15,416 nt of DNA from positions 1 to 15,416 of the forward strand of contig JAOUJR010000008.1 in NCBI GenBank assembly GCA_029883145.1, given 5' to 3'. This DNA is from Nitrospirota bacterium. GTDB lineage: Bacteria; Nitrospirota; Thermodesulfovibrionia; Thermodesulfovibrionales; SM23-35. Under the pieces are notes generated by a model. The model did not search any database. It was not told where the DNA came from and worked only from the letters and a program-made list of their open reading frames with translations. How positions within the stretch are numbered: the first letter of the stretch is position 1; each line of letters starts with the position of its first letter. The position numbers and the translations under genes were made by a program. Below, piece after piece: positions 6,764 through 13,489 of the stretch.

Positions 6764-7579
6764 TTATATTTTGAGTACTGTATAACCCGGTTTTACAGGG
6801 CATTCAGGCCCCGTTGTCGCAAAAGAGTGTATTTCAGTTGCCTTATGAACCTCTACAGTTCCCACAAACTGTCTTTTTTCATTAAAAAGGCTAAGGCGGC
6901 TACCTGGCATGATGCCATGTCTTGTCCCGAGGCTAAAGCCTATCTCATAGCCTTTTACAGTTTTTCCGACCACAGTTTTTCCGACCCAAAATACCTCTGC
7001 TACCCCAATTTTTAAAAAGAGGGTTTCCCTCCTCGTAGAAAGATAATATATAGTCCCGATGAACAGAATGGATAAAAACAAAGATGATACCATAACCCAG
7101 GAATTCGGGATACCTGTATACAGCATTATGGTGGACTTGAAGCTACTGCGATAACTCTGCTCATCTTCATGCACTCTTATCACAAATACAAGTACCGGCT
7201 TTTGATCCTTTCTGTCTTTAATGCCTACAGCCAACTTATACTCTCCGGGCTTAATACCGGGGCTGACCGTCAGGCCTCCCCTCCAGGAGCACCCCCCGAA
7301 GTAGAACTCTCTGTAAACTTCTTCGATTTTAAGCGTAATGAGTTCAGAACTACTAAGGTATGTAAGCTCATGCACACTCTTAACATCATCCCCGATAGGA
7401 CCGTTCATAACTACAAAAGTCCCCGGAAGGACATGAACGAGATTGAGTGGCTGTAAGATGCGCGAGGCGCAGGAATCAAGGGCTGATATAAAAAAAATAA
7501 TAAAGAAAAGGACTGCAAAGATTCCGGCAATTCTTCTCCATCTGGACAACTGAGCTACTCTATCTTCAATCGATCTCAT
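6764..7579 (-). CDS. two-TM membrane protein of unknown function, 271 aa (paralogue B)
   Basis: The intact paralogue of the 315-aa protein, lacking its N-terminal polar extension. TM1 spans about 16-33 and is followed by LDSC (Cys37, conserved as Cys80 in paralogue A). The beta-rich domain has HVLPG, HELTYLSSSELITL, FYFGG and VSPGIKPGEYKLAV. TM2 is about 161-180, and the C-terminal barrel shows RHGIMPGSRLSLFNE, FVGTVEVHKATE and PVKPGYTVL. Relative to paralogue A it has five extra residues, explained by a perfect 15-bp tandem duplication at 6957-6986 that reads VGKTVVGKTV. The ATG at 7579 is fixed by an in-frame stop two codons upstream; the ribosome site is weak. A sigma70-type promoter candidate lies at 7608-7637. 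Unlike paralogue A it stands alone, next to the TauE cassette. Possibly involved in transport of the same solute; this is inference. Confidence 0.8.
   Translation of the reverse strand: MRSIEDRVAQLSRWRRIAGIFAVLFFIIFFISALDSCASRILQPLNLVHVLPGTFVVMNGPIGDDVKSVHELTYLSSSELITLKIEEVYREFYFGGCSWRGGLTVSPGIKPGEYKLAVGIKDRKDQKPVLVFVIRVHEDEQSYRSSFKSTIMLYTGIPNSWVMVSSLFLSILFIGTIYYLSTRRETLFLKIGVAEVFWVGKTVVGKTVKGYEIGFSLGTRHGIMPGSRLSLFNEKRQFVGTVEVHKATEIHSFATTGPECPVKPGYTVLKI
6957..6986. repeat. perfect 15-bp tandem duplication inside paralogue B
   Basis: ACAGTTTTTCCGACC occurs twice head to tail (6957-6971, 6972-6986). It is in frame and inserts five residues in the linker before the C-terminal barrel, exactly the length difference from paralogue A in that stretch. 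Confidence 0.9.
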
Positions 7580-7607
7580 CTCTTATATGAGCCAAAGGAC
7601 ATTGCAA

Positions 7608-7637
7608 ACAATACTACATAAAACAGATGGATGTCAA
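7608..7637 (-). promoter_or_regulatory. sigma70-type promoter candidate for paralogue B
   Basis: On the minus strand a perfect -35 TTGACA (7632-7637) is followed after 18 bases by TATTGT (7608-7613), a 4-of-6 match to the -10 box. Transcription would start about 20 bases before the ATG at 7579. The -10 is weak. Confidence 0.4.
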
Positions 7638-7695
7638 TCCTTTATCAAAAAATTTAAAGAGAAAAGACTATTGAAAATGCACCAGGAGAGAAGGA

Positions 7696-7719
7696 GGGTA
7701 AGCCCTAAAGGGCTTACCC
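7696..7719 (-). terminator. hairpin closing the TauE cassette
   Basis: GGGTAAGCCC, loop TAAA, GGGCTTACCC: a perfect 10-bp stem starting 8 bases after the stop codon of the 128-aa gene. There is no clear U-run on either side, so it may be a weak terminator or an mRNA 3'-end stabiliser. Confidence 0.65.
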
Positions 7720-7727
7720 TAAAGCTA

Positions 7728-8114
7728 TTATTTAAACTTTATATTATATTTTTTTGCAACATCTTTCTTCACGGCCGTTAGTGATAATATCTGTGCGGCT
7801 TTTGCAACATCCACCATCCTTATTACAACATTCTTGCCACCCTCAACCTTGTAGGAGACCCTTACGGGCCAGCCAACATCGGGGTATTCTTTCTTCTCAA
7901 TCTTTTTGATATCAAATTCTATAGCTTCTACTTCAGGTGTGGTTTCATCATCTAACATCATGATATCCTTCTCTAAATCAATAGCAATGAGAGCTCCCTG
8001 AAATGTCTTTTCGGTACGAGTATAGGTGGCAAAGGTAAATACAAGAGAAACAATAGCAAAGCCCGCCACAATTATGTAGTATATTGTTAGAGCTGCAACC
8101 CCTCTATTGTTCAC
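7728..8114 (-). CDS. small membrane-anchored protein, 128 aa, in TauE cassette
   Basis: One N-terminal TM segment (about residues 8-28, LTIYYIIVAGFAIVSLVF) is followed by a soluble domain of about 95 residues rich in charged and beta-forming residues (ALIAIDLEKDIMMLDDE, VEAIEFDIKKIEKKEYP, WPVRVSYKVEGGKNVVIRMVDV). The GTG at 8114 was chosen because GGAGG stands 8 bases before it; another GTG at 8123 sits almost on that site. The start overlaps the last 11 bases of the exporter gene, which suggests coupled translation. Topology is probably N-terminus in, with the soluble part outside the membrane. I do not recognise the family; its position makes it a likely accessory subunit of the TauE-type exporter. 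Confidence 0.75.
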   Translation of the reverse strand: MNNRGVAALTIYYIIVAGFAIVSLVFTFATYTRTEKTFQGALIAIDLEKDIMMLDDETTPEVEAIEFDIKKIEKKEYPDVGWPVRVSYKVEGGKNVVIRMVDVAKAAQILSLTAVKKDVAKKYNIKFK

Positions 8115-9195
8115 TTTTACCACCTCCTGCTTTCTTTTCCCTTAGTTCCTTAATAACTCCTGGTACAAAGATACCAAAAACTATAAATCCGCAAAGACCT
8201 GCAATCGCAATCATAATCAGAGTCCCCGCTATAGTAGCTTGTCCAAGTTGCTTACAGATAATAGACACCATAGCTATGAAAGTTGCAATTGCAAAAAGCA
8301 CCCTGATCCCGTAGCCTCTTATGTACTTTGTTGATATTGTACCTATTTGTACCCCTACACCTGCCCCAATGATCATGATAACTGCTGCTATTAGCTCACA
8401 CCTTCCTTTTACCGTATAAGTGAATGCACCAAAGCCAGCTGATATCAAGACCTCAAAAAGGTCTGTCCCTACTGCTATGTATGTAGGCATGCCTACAAGG
8501 TATATCAGGGCAGGCATCCTTAGAAGACCTCCACCTATTCCAAGAAAACCTGCAAATATTCCTGTAATAAGCCCTACAATTACAGGAACCCATACACTAC
8601 ACCTTATGCCTGCATGCTTAAAGTTAACCACAGGAGGAAGAGGAATCCTGTGAAGGTATGGGGCAAGCGTGAATGCAGACTTAACCGCTTCCTTCTCGAC
8701 TATCCCTTTTTTCTCCATCCGCATCTTTTTAAAGTAGTCATACCAGACAGTGGTAGTGATGATAAACAGAATCACGACATATGTCCATCTGACTACTGGA
8801 CCTACGAAGCCTATCCTCTCTAAGTACATAACCAATCTTGCAGAAATTTCTATTCCTACTATTGTACCTGCTACCATGGTTAAACCAACAGCCCAGTCAA
8901 CATTTCCAAACTTTGCATGTCTGAATGTAGACACTATTGATTTACCAGCAATATGTGCCATATCTGTCCCGATGGCATAGGCCATTGGAAAGCCAAATAT
9001 GTTCAGACCAGGGGTAATCAGCCATGCACCTCCAATGCCCCAGAGTCCTCCCATTACTCCTACACCAAATCCCAGAGCGAGGATAGCCCATACACTGATC
9101 TCCGCACCGGAGACAGGCATGTACATGGCAGCTGCATTCTTAGGTATAAGGAGTAATGCAAAGGCCAATGCCAGAATCCAATTAAACCTATTCAT
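8104..9195 (-). CDS. TauE/SafE-family anion exporter (COG0730), 363 aa
   Basis: A polytopic inner-membrane transporter with the two inverted half-repeats of the TauE/SafE family. The first half has GVGVMGGLWGIGGAWLITPGL...GTDMAHIAGKSIVSTFRHAKFGNVDW, the second TGIFAGFLGIGGGLLRMPAL...GTDLFEVLISAGFGAFTYTVKGRCE. Characterised members export small sulfur-containing anions such as sulfite or sulfoacetate; the substrate here cannot be read from sequence. An N-terminal hydrophobic segment ending NAAAMYMPVSG may be a cleavable signal or an extra TM. A polar loop (~155-190) separates the halves. The start is preceded by AGGAGG that abuts the stop of the upstream gene 11 bp away, and the end overlaps the 128-aa gene. 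The tight packing argues for one operon producing exporter plus small partners. Confidence 0.9.
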   Translation of the reverse strand: MNRFNWILALAFALLLIPKNAAAMYMPVSGAEISVWAILALGFGVGVMGGLWGIGGAWLITPGLNIFGFPMAYAIGTDMAHIAGKSIVSTFRHAKFGNVDWAVGLTMVAGTIVGIEISARLVMYLERIGFVGPVVRWTYVVILFIITTTVWYDYFKKMRMEKKGIVEKEAVKSAFTLAPYLHRIPLPPVVNFKHAGIRCSVWVPVIVGLITGIFAGFLGIGGGLLRMPALIYLVGMPTYIAVGTDLFEVLISAGFGAFTYTVKGRCELIAAVIMIIGAGVGVQIGTISTKYIRGYGIRVLFAIATFIAMVSIICKQLGQATIAGTLIMIAIAGLCGFIVFGIFVPGVIKELREKKAGGGKSEQ

Positions 9196-9206
9196 ACAAC
9201 AACCTC

Positions 9207-9557
9207 CTATTCTCTTAATTTACGGGTCTTAAGATCTATACCGGTCATTCCCATCACAATGTCCGAAAGGGTACCCAACATGTAACCCATAGCGACCATC
9301 ACGGCAATACTAAATAAGGCATATGCGTAAATGTTCTCATTGTACATGGCGGTACTCCATCCCCATACACCCTTACCATGCTCTCCCCTTGTGTCAGCTA
9401 CCCATGTAATTGGGTCCTTCTTGCTAAGCTTTTTTGCCTTTGCCACAACCTTTTCTACTTGAGCCTTCTCTGCTGGAGCCTTTTCCTGTGCCAGTACAGG
9501 AAGGATCAAGGAAAGACTCACCACAAGGACAAAAAGAATCAGAAATACCTTCTTCAT
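9207..9557 (-). CDS. small exported/membrane protein, 116 aa, in TauE cassette
   Basis: A signal peptide (residues 1-23, ending LPVLAQEK) is followed by a lysine/alanine-rich stretch (EKAPAEKAQVEKVVAKAKK), a compact motif WVADTRGEHGKGVWGWSTAM, one TM (about 78-97, AYALFSIAVMVAMGYMLGTL) and a short tail ending TRKLRE. The tryptophan/glycine motif just before the TM would sit at the outer membrane face. The ATG at 9557 was chosen because GGAGG precedes it and it gives a proper signal peptide; the frame runs further upstream without one. Its gene ends 11 bp before the exporter gene, inside which the exporter's ribosome site lies. I do not recognise the family. The likely role is a partner of the exporter. 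Confidence 0.8.
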   Translation of the reverse strand: MKKVFLILFVLVVSLSLILPVLAQEKAPAEKAQVEKVVAKAKKLSKKDPITWVADTRGEHGKGVWGWSTAMYNENIYAYALFSIAVMVAMGYMLGTLSDIVMGMTGIDLKTRKLRE

Positions 9558-9652
9558 TTCATTACCTCCTTTCTTCTTTTCTTCTTTTGTTTTTCTAAAA
9601 ACTCTGAAAATCTCTTCTCCCACCCCCTTCTATTTTGAATTCCTTCACACAC

Positions 9653-10057
9653 TTACCGCACCACAGTAACACTGCATGGTGCATGTGATACAACCTTAGT
9701 GGACGTACTTCCAAGCAGGCCTCTTTCAAGACCACTGCTTCCGACGAGAATGAGGTCAAAGTTACCCTCTTCCGCCTTTCTGATGATGTTGTTAGCCGGC
9801 ACAATCCCTGCCTCCATTGCGGTCTCAACTGCTATTGCTTTCTCATCAAAGAGTGCCTTCGCCTTTTTCAGGGCATCCATGGCTTGAGCATCAAGTTTAT
9901 CCCTTATGTTCAGCGGCATCTCATCATCATCTAACCCGGCATAGTAAGCCACCGACATAAGCGTCACCTTCGCCCCTTCTTTCTTCGCCAGCTCCAGCCC
10001 ACGTTCAACCGCCTTCATAGCTTGTTCTGAGCCGTCTGTCGCTACCAATACCTTAAT
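9653..10057 (-). CDS. universal stress protein (UspA family), 134 aa, probable AUU start
   Basis: The sequence has the Usp fold: beta1 VLVATDGSE with the nucleotide-contacting Asp, the alpha1 helix MKAVERGLELAKKEGAKVTLMSV, AGIVPANNIIRKAEEGNFDLILVGSSG, and the C-terminal SHAPCSVTVVR. The phosphate loop GSSGLERGLLGSTS has six residues between the second Gly and GS, where ATP-binding Usps usually have nine, so nucleotide binding is uncertain. AAGGAGG stands 6 bases before an ATT at 10057, and starting there gives IKVLVATDGS, the complete first strand; no ATG or GTG is available. A TTG at 10048 would remove the first strand and sits 15 bases from the ribosome site. It heads the TauE cassette and is 95 bp from the next gene. 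Confidence 0.88.
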   Translation of the reverse strand: MKVLVATDGSEQAMKAVERGLELAKKEGAKVTLMSVAYYAGLDDDEMPLNIRDKLDAQAMDALKKAKALFDEKAIAVETAMEAGIVPANNIIRKAEEGNFDLILVGSSGLERGLLGSTSTKVVSHAPCSVTVVR

Positions 10058-10133
10058 AAAATACCTCCTTTTTCCTTAAGATTTTTTGGAGCTTTATAAA
10101 TTATCAAAATAGGCCCCCCCAGATTCCCAATCC

Positions 10134-10153
10134 GCACCTATTGTACCACAATA
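10134..10153 (-). promoter_or_regulatory. sigma54-like promoter overlapping an operator-like palindrome, before usp
   Basis: On the minus strand TGGTACAATAGGTGC (10134-10148) has GG and GC ten bases apart and follows the TGGCAC-N5-TTGC pattern except for two core positions. It overlaps a perfect palindrome, TATTGT-N3-ACAATA (10139-10153), with the GT-N3-AC form seen at operators of GntR/HutC-type regulators. A second inverted repeat, TTAAAC-AAT-GTTTAA, lies at 10163-10177. Transcription would start near 10122, giving a leader of about 65 bases. Confidence 0.4.
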
Positions 10154-10173
10154 CATTTAAATTTAAACAATGT

Positions 10174-10914
10174 TTAATTAATCCTCTCAAATTCTGTTTG
10201 GATTTTATACCTTCTGCTGCTTCCGACAAGTCTTGTATAAGCTATAGTACTTTTGTCCTGTCCAATAAATAACGTATGAATAAGCAATGCAGAGGTACCT
10301 TCCTTCACCTTGAGAATATCTGCAGCATCACCCTTTATCTTGGTTACCTCTATGGTCCGTACTACTTTAAATATTTTTCTGATCGCTTTTTCCTGGATCA
10401 GATCATATAATGAGATCGGGCAAATTTCCTCTCCATCTATGTTAGGGAATATTACCAAAGGGACAAACAACTCCTCGAGATATGCCGGCTCGTCCTCAAC
10501 AATTCCCTTACAAAGGATATAATATATACCGTCTTCTCTCATAAAATATCCTTTAATATCCTCTGATGGCACCTTTACACCCTTTGATAACAACTCTTTT
10601 TTTACTCTTACCCCCTCTCCAAGCATATCTTCTGTTAATCTTGTCTTCATGGCGAGTCCTAAATTACGCATTGAGTAAGTAACATATGTACCTTTACCCT
10701 GCTGCCTTCTGAGATAACCCTCTCTCACTAATTCAGAGATAGCTTCTCTCACAGTGACCTTACTCACATCATACGTTTTACACAGTTCATCCTCTGTGGT
10801 AATTTTGGTGCCCGAAGGCCATTCGCCATTTTCTATCTTTTCTTTAATAATTGAGTATATCTGTACATAGAGTTTCTCTTTACTGTCTCTGTCTATAGTC
10901 TTCTCTAACTTCAT
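10174..10914 (-). CDS. GntR-family regulator, HutC/UTRA type, 246 aa
   Basis: A winged helix-turn-helix GntR domain (about 12-80) contains YVQIYSIIKEKIENGEWPSGTKI, the recognition region DELCKTYDVSKVTVREAISELVREG and the wing RRQQGKGTYVTY. The UTRA effector domain follows (about 100-240), with YYILCKGIVEDEPAYLEELFVP and a final ALLIHTLFIGQDKSTIAYTRLVGSSRRYKI. Members usually repress nearby genes until a small ligand binds the UTRA pocket; the ligand cannot be told. The gene is on the same strand as, and just upstream of, the Usp-TauE cassette, its likely target. An 8-bp inverted repeat directly before its start and a sigma54-like sequence beyond that suggest autoregulation. Length is normal for the family. 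Confidence 0.92.
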   Translation of the reverse strand: MKLEKTIDRDSKEKLYVQIYSIIKEKIENGEWPSGTKITTEDELCKTYDVSKVTVREAISELVREGYLRRQQGKGTYVTYSMRNLGLAMKTRLTEDMLGEGVRVKKELLSKGVKVPSEDIKGYFMREDGIYYILCKGIVEDEPAYLEELFVPLVIFPNIDGEEICPISLYDLIQEKAIRKIFKVVRTIEVTKIKGDAADILKVKEGTSALLIHTLFIGQDKSTIAYTRLVGSSRRYKIQTEFERIN

Positions 10915-10917
10915 ATA

Positions 10918-10944
10918 ATTATCATTTCATGTCTTTATGATAAT
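10918..10944. promoter_or_regulatory. inverted repeat next to gntR start, possible operator
   Basis: ATTATCAT and ATGATAAT form a perfect 8-bp inverted repeat with an 11-base spacer, ending 4 bases before the gntR start codon and lying at or just downstream of the predicted sigma54 start site. A repressor bound here would block the gene's own transcription. Confidence 0.4.
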
Positions 10945-10968
10945 GATTTTAAAAATAAACGCAAGGGC

Positions 10969-10983
10969 GCAATATTTATACCA
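10969..10983 (-). promoter_or_regulatory. sigma54-like -24/-12 promoter candidate for gntR
   Basis: On the minus strand TGGTATAAATATTGC has the invariant GG and GC ten bases apart and a perfect TTGC -12 element; the -24 part TGGTAT differs from TGGCAC at two positions. Predicted transcription start is near 10957, about 40 bases before the gntR ATG. Confidence 0.45.
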
Positions 10984-11238
10984 AATTTTAATAACAAAAA
11001 AAATTATAGACATTTCCCCTTAATTATGATACATTAAAGGTTTTTATAAATAATATTTATATATTTATTTATTTAGGTCTTTATAATATTATAAATCGCA
11101 ATATACATGCCAACCTTGTAACCTATTGATAATTAAAGATATACCATTTTCTTACATTTAAATAGTGCAATGTTATGATGCATTTAAAGAAGCAGATTCT
11201 TAGAAAGATATGATGCAACTATTTGTTGCTTTGAAACA

Positions 11239-12540
11239 TTATGTTGCTATTTTAAGTCTTTTTATTTTTCTCTGGAGCTGTTGACGATATACACCGAGTG
11301 ATGCTGCTGCTTGTGATATATTCCCCCCTGATTTTTGTAAAGCAGTCCAGATTAATTCCTTCTCTATATCTCTAAGTTTCTCCTTCAACTTTGGTGTAGA
11401 CACTACTTTTTGTGAAGGGGACTGCAGTAAGTACGATGGCAAGTCTTGTGGAAATATCTCAGAACTATTTGCAAAGGATATAGCGCGCTCAATGATATTT
11501 TCAAGTTCCCTTATATTTCCCGGATACGAATAGTTCATTAACATATTCATAGCTTCATCAGTAATGCACCTAATCAATATATCTTTTCTTTTAGGAGCAT
11601 GTTTCTGTAGAAAATGTTCTATGAGAACCTGAACATCTTCCATCCTGTTCCTCAAAGGCGGAAGATGGATATTGATCACATTGAGTCTGTAGAAGAGGTC
11701 TTCCCTGAATGTGCCTTTTTCACAGGCATAATTGATATCTTTATTCGTCGCAGCGATAATCCTCACATCAACTTTAATAGGATGTGCACCTCCAATTCTC
11801 ATAATTTCACCTTCTTGTATAACTCTCAATATCTTTATCTGAAACAAAGGAGACACATCCCCTATCTCATCAAAAAATACAGTGCCGCCATCAGCCAGTT
11901 CGAGCAGTCCCTTTTTTGTATAATTTGCACCGGTAAAGGCGCCCTTTTCAAAACCAAAGAGCTCTGACTCAAGAAGGGTATCAGGTATGGCACTGCAATT
12001 AATAATAATAAAGAGGCCTTCGCTTCTCGGACTCCACCGGTGAATCGCCCTTGCTACAAGTTCCTTGCCTGTACCACTTTCCCCGGTGATTAACACATTA
12101 CTCTCACTCACTGCTGCCTTTTTTACTACACCAAAAACCTCTTGTATTATCGGGCTTGTACCTATTGTTTCGTCAAATCCGTTTTTATGACCAAGCATCT
12201 TCTTTCTGTGTCTATCGATTACCTCGGTTAAGACCTCACCAATAAGCGGCTTTACTAAAAAATCACACGCACCAAGTTTCATGGCCTCAACAGCCATTTT
12301 TATATCAGGCTTTGAAACAACAATAACAGGTAACCGTTGCCTGAGATCTAAAAGTCTTTTCTGCCAATTCTCGGTAGCAAGGTCAAGGAGAGCTATATCA
12401 TACTTGTAAGGATTGACTGGGTCAGTCCCAAATGAAATGCCCTTCTGTTTTGATTTTTGTTTATGAAGAGTATCTTTGACTGTTTTAAATAATGCAGTTA
12501 TTTCTCTTGATTCATCAGAGATAATTAATACATTGAGCAT
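11239..12540 (-). CDS. sigma54-dependent transcriptional activator (NtrC family), 433 aa
   Basis: Three domains in the usual order. The receiver-like N-terminal domain (1-110) keeps D9/E10, the acceptor D53 (IALLDLATE) and K97 (LVKPL), with Ser76 at the switch position. The AAA+ domain (about 125-360) has Walker A GESGTGKE (153-160), the sigma54-contacting GAFTGA (200-205), Walker B VFFDEIGD (222-229) and TFREDLFYRL. A Fis-type helix-turn-helix follows (about 395-430, GGNISQAAASLGVYRQQLQRKI). It activates RNA polymerase-sigma54 by ATP hydrolysis once its receiver is phosphorylated. No kinase gene is adjacent. The start has no clear ribosome site but fits the receiver's first strand. It lies between the EamA gene (49 bp upstream) and gntR, with sigma54-like promoters before gntR and usp as likely targets. 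Confidence 0.93.
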   Translation of the reverse strand: MLNVLIISDESREITALFKTVKDTLHKQKSKQKGISFGTDPVNPYKYDIALLDLATENWQKRLLDLRQRLPVIVVSKPDIKMAVEAMKLGACDFLVKPLIGEVLTEVIDRHRKKMLGHKNGFDETIGTSPIIQEVFGVVKKAAVSESNVLITGESGTGKELVARAIHRWSPRSEGLFIIINCSAIPDTLLESELFGFEKGAFTGANYTKKGLLELADGGTVFFDEIGDVSPLFQIKILRVIQEGEIMRIGGAHPIKVDVRIIAATNKDINYACEKGTFREDLFYRLNVINIHLPPLRNRMEDVQVLIEHFLQKHAPKRKDILIRCITDEAMNMLMNYSYPGNIRELENIIERAISFANSSEIFPQDLPSYLLQSPSQKVVSTPKLKEKLRDIEKELIWTALQKSGGNISQAAASLGVYRQQLQRKIKRLKIAT

Positions 12541-12589
12541 AGTATATTGTAAAACAGAATTGAACCAAAAGCATAGAGGTACTTAAGTA

Positions 12590-13489
12590 TTAAGCTACCA
12601 CTATAATAATCACAAAACCAATAAACATCAGTGTCGCTCCTAAAAGCCTCTCTCTTATATTTTTTTCCTTAAATAAAAAATAACCATAGAGCACACCGAT
12701 AATCAAACTTATCCTTTTTACAGATATCACATAAGCGACATTTGCAAGGCTTATTGCAATCATATGTGATGCCACCATGAACGAGTAAAAGATACCAGGC
12801 AAAAAAGATGACAGAACAGCTTCTCTCCTTATCTTTATGCCTTTAGGACGTTGAGGACGTTGATGGTATCTACGACCTTTATATAACGCAATTGGAGTAA
12901 AAAAAAGTGTTAATACTATAAAGTATGTAGTCCCGAAAAATAAGGGTGAAGAATGCTCTATAGCCATTTTACCGAGAGATCCGGTAACACTGTAAATCAG
13001 CGCAACACCTATCATCATAATCGAGCCTTTCTCCTTTGTAATTGCCTTCAATGGCTCACCTATGCCTGCTTTTATTTTTTCTATATTCAGTGTATAACTC
13101 CCTGCTGTGATAAGAAGAATGCCCATACTACCCCATAAAGATACCTTCTCTCCGAGTATAAGATAAGAGACAAAGATAAGAAACACAGGTGTGAGTGCGA
13201 GAAATGGCAGTGTAAGGCTTAATGGAGAAAGCTTCAATGCTTTTATATACAATACTATAGAAAGTATTTCGAGCGGCACAGCAAGCAAGAAAGCAGCATA
13301 AAAATTACTATCGAGCTCAGGCACCGGTATAAATATAAAAGAAACAACCAGAAGGGGCAAGGAAAAAACAAGTCTGAGCCATGCAACAATATATTCATCA
13401 TGAGAAGCAAGCGCCTTTTTCGTAAGTGCATCGCTTGTTGCGAGTGTAAAGGCTGCAGTGAATGCGAGTATTGCCCATAAATAATCCAT
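12590..13489 (-). CDS. EamA/DMT-superfamily transporter, 299 aa
   Basis: An inner-membrane protein with about ten TM segments in two homologous EamA halves (about 3-135 and 150-298). The first half begins MDYLWAILAFTAAFTLATSDALTKKAL and includes SLPLLVVSFIFI and PLSLTLPFLALTPVFLIFVSYLILGEKVSLWGSMGILLITAGSYTLN. The second ends ANVAYVISVKRISLIIGVLYGYFLFKEKNIRERLLGATLMFIGFVIIIVVA, with the E(K/R)(V/N)...R..G motif typical of the last two helices. A basic loop, KGRRYHQRPQRPKGIKIRRE (~203-222), lies between helices of the second half. Such carriers move amino acids, metabolites or drugs; the substrate cannot be told. It is 49 bp upstream of the activator gene on the same strand, so the two may be co-transcribed. 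The ribosome site is weak. Confidence 0.88.
   Translation of the reverse strand: MDYLWAILAFTAAFTLATSDALTKKALASHDEYIVAWLRLVFSLPLLVVSFIFIPVPELDSNFYAAFLLAVPLEILSIVLYIKALKLSPLSLTLPFLALTPVFLIFVSYLILGEKVSLWGSMGILLITAGSYTLNIEKIKAGIGEPLKAITKEKGSIMMIGVALIYSVTGSLGKMAIEHSSPLFFGTTYFIVLTLFFTPIALYKGRRYHQRPQRPKGIKIRREAVLSSFLPGIFYSFMVASHMIAISLANVAYVISVKRISLIIGVLYGYFLFKEKNIRERLLGATLMFIGFVIIIVVA

Larger units (their letters stand above)
10915..11238. other. AT-rich intergenic regulatory region between the activator gene and gntR
   Basis: These 324 bases hold no gene. Visible structure includes an 8-bp inverted repeat (10918-10925/10937-10944) next to the gntR start, a sigma54-like sequence at 10969-10983, a perfect 14-bp AT palindrome TTATAATATTATAA at 11081-11094, about 110 bases upstream of the -12 element where activator sites often sit, a repeated ATGATGCA (near 11175 and 11210), and GCAAC-N5-GTTGC at 11215-11229 just after the activator stop. 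Confidence 0.6.

Noticed and set aside
11614..11967. 117-codon open frame on +
   Set aside because: Antisense to the AAA+ domain of the sigma54 activator, no recognisable features.
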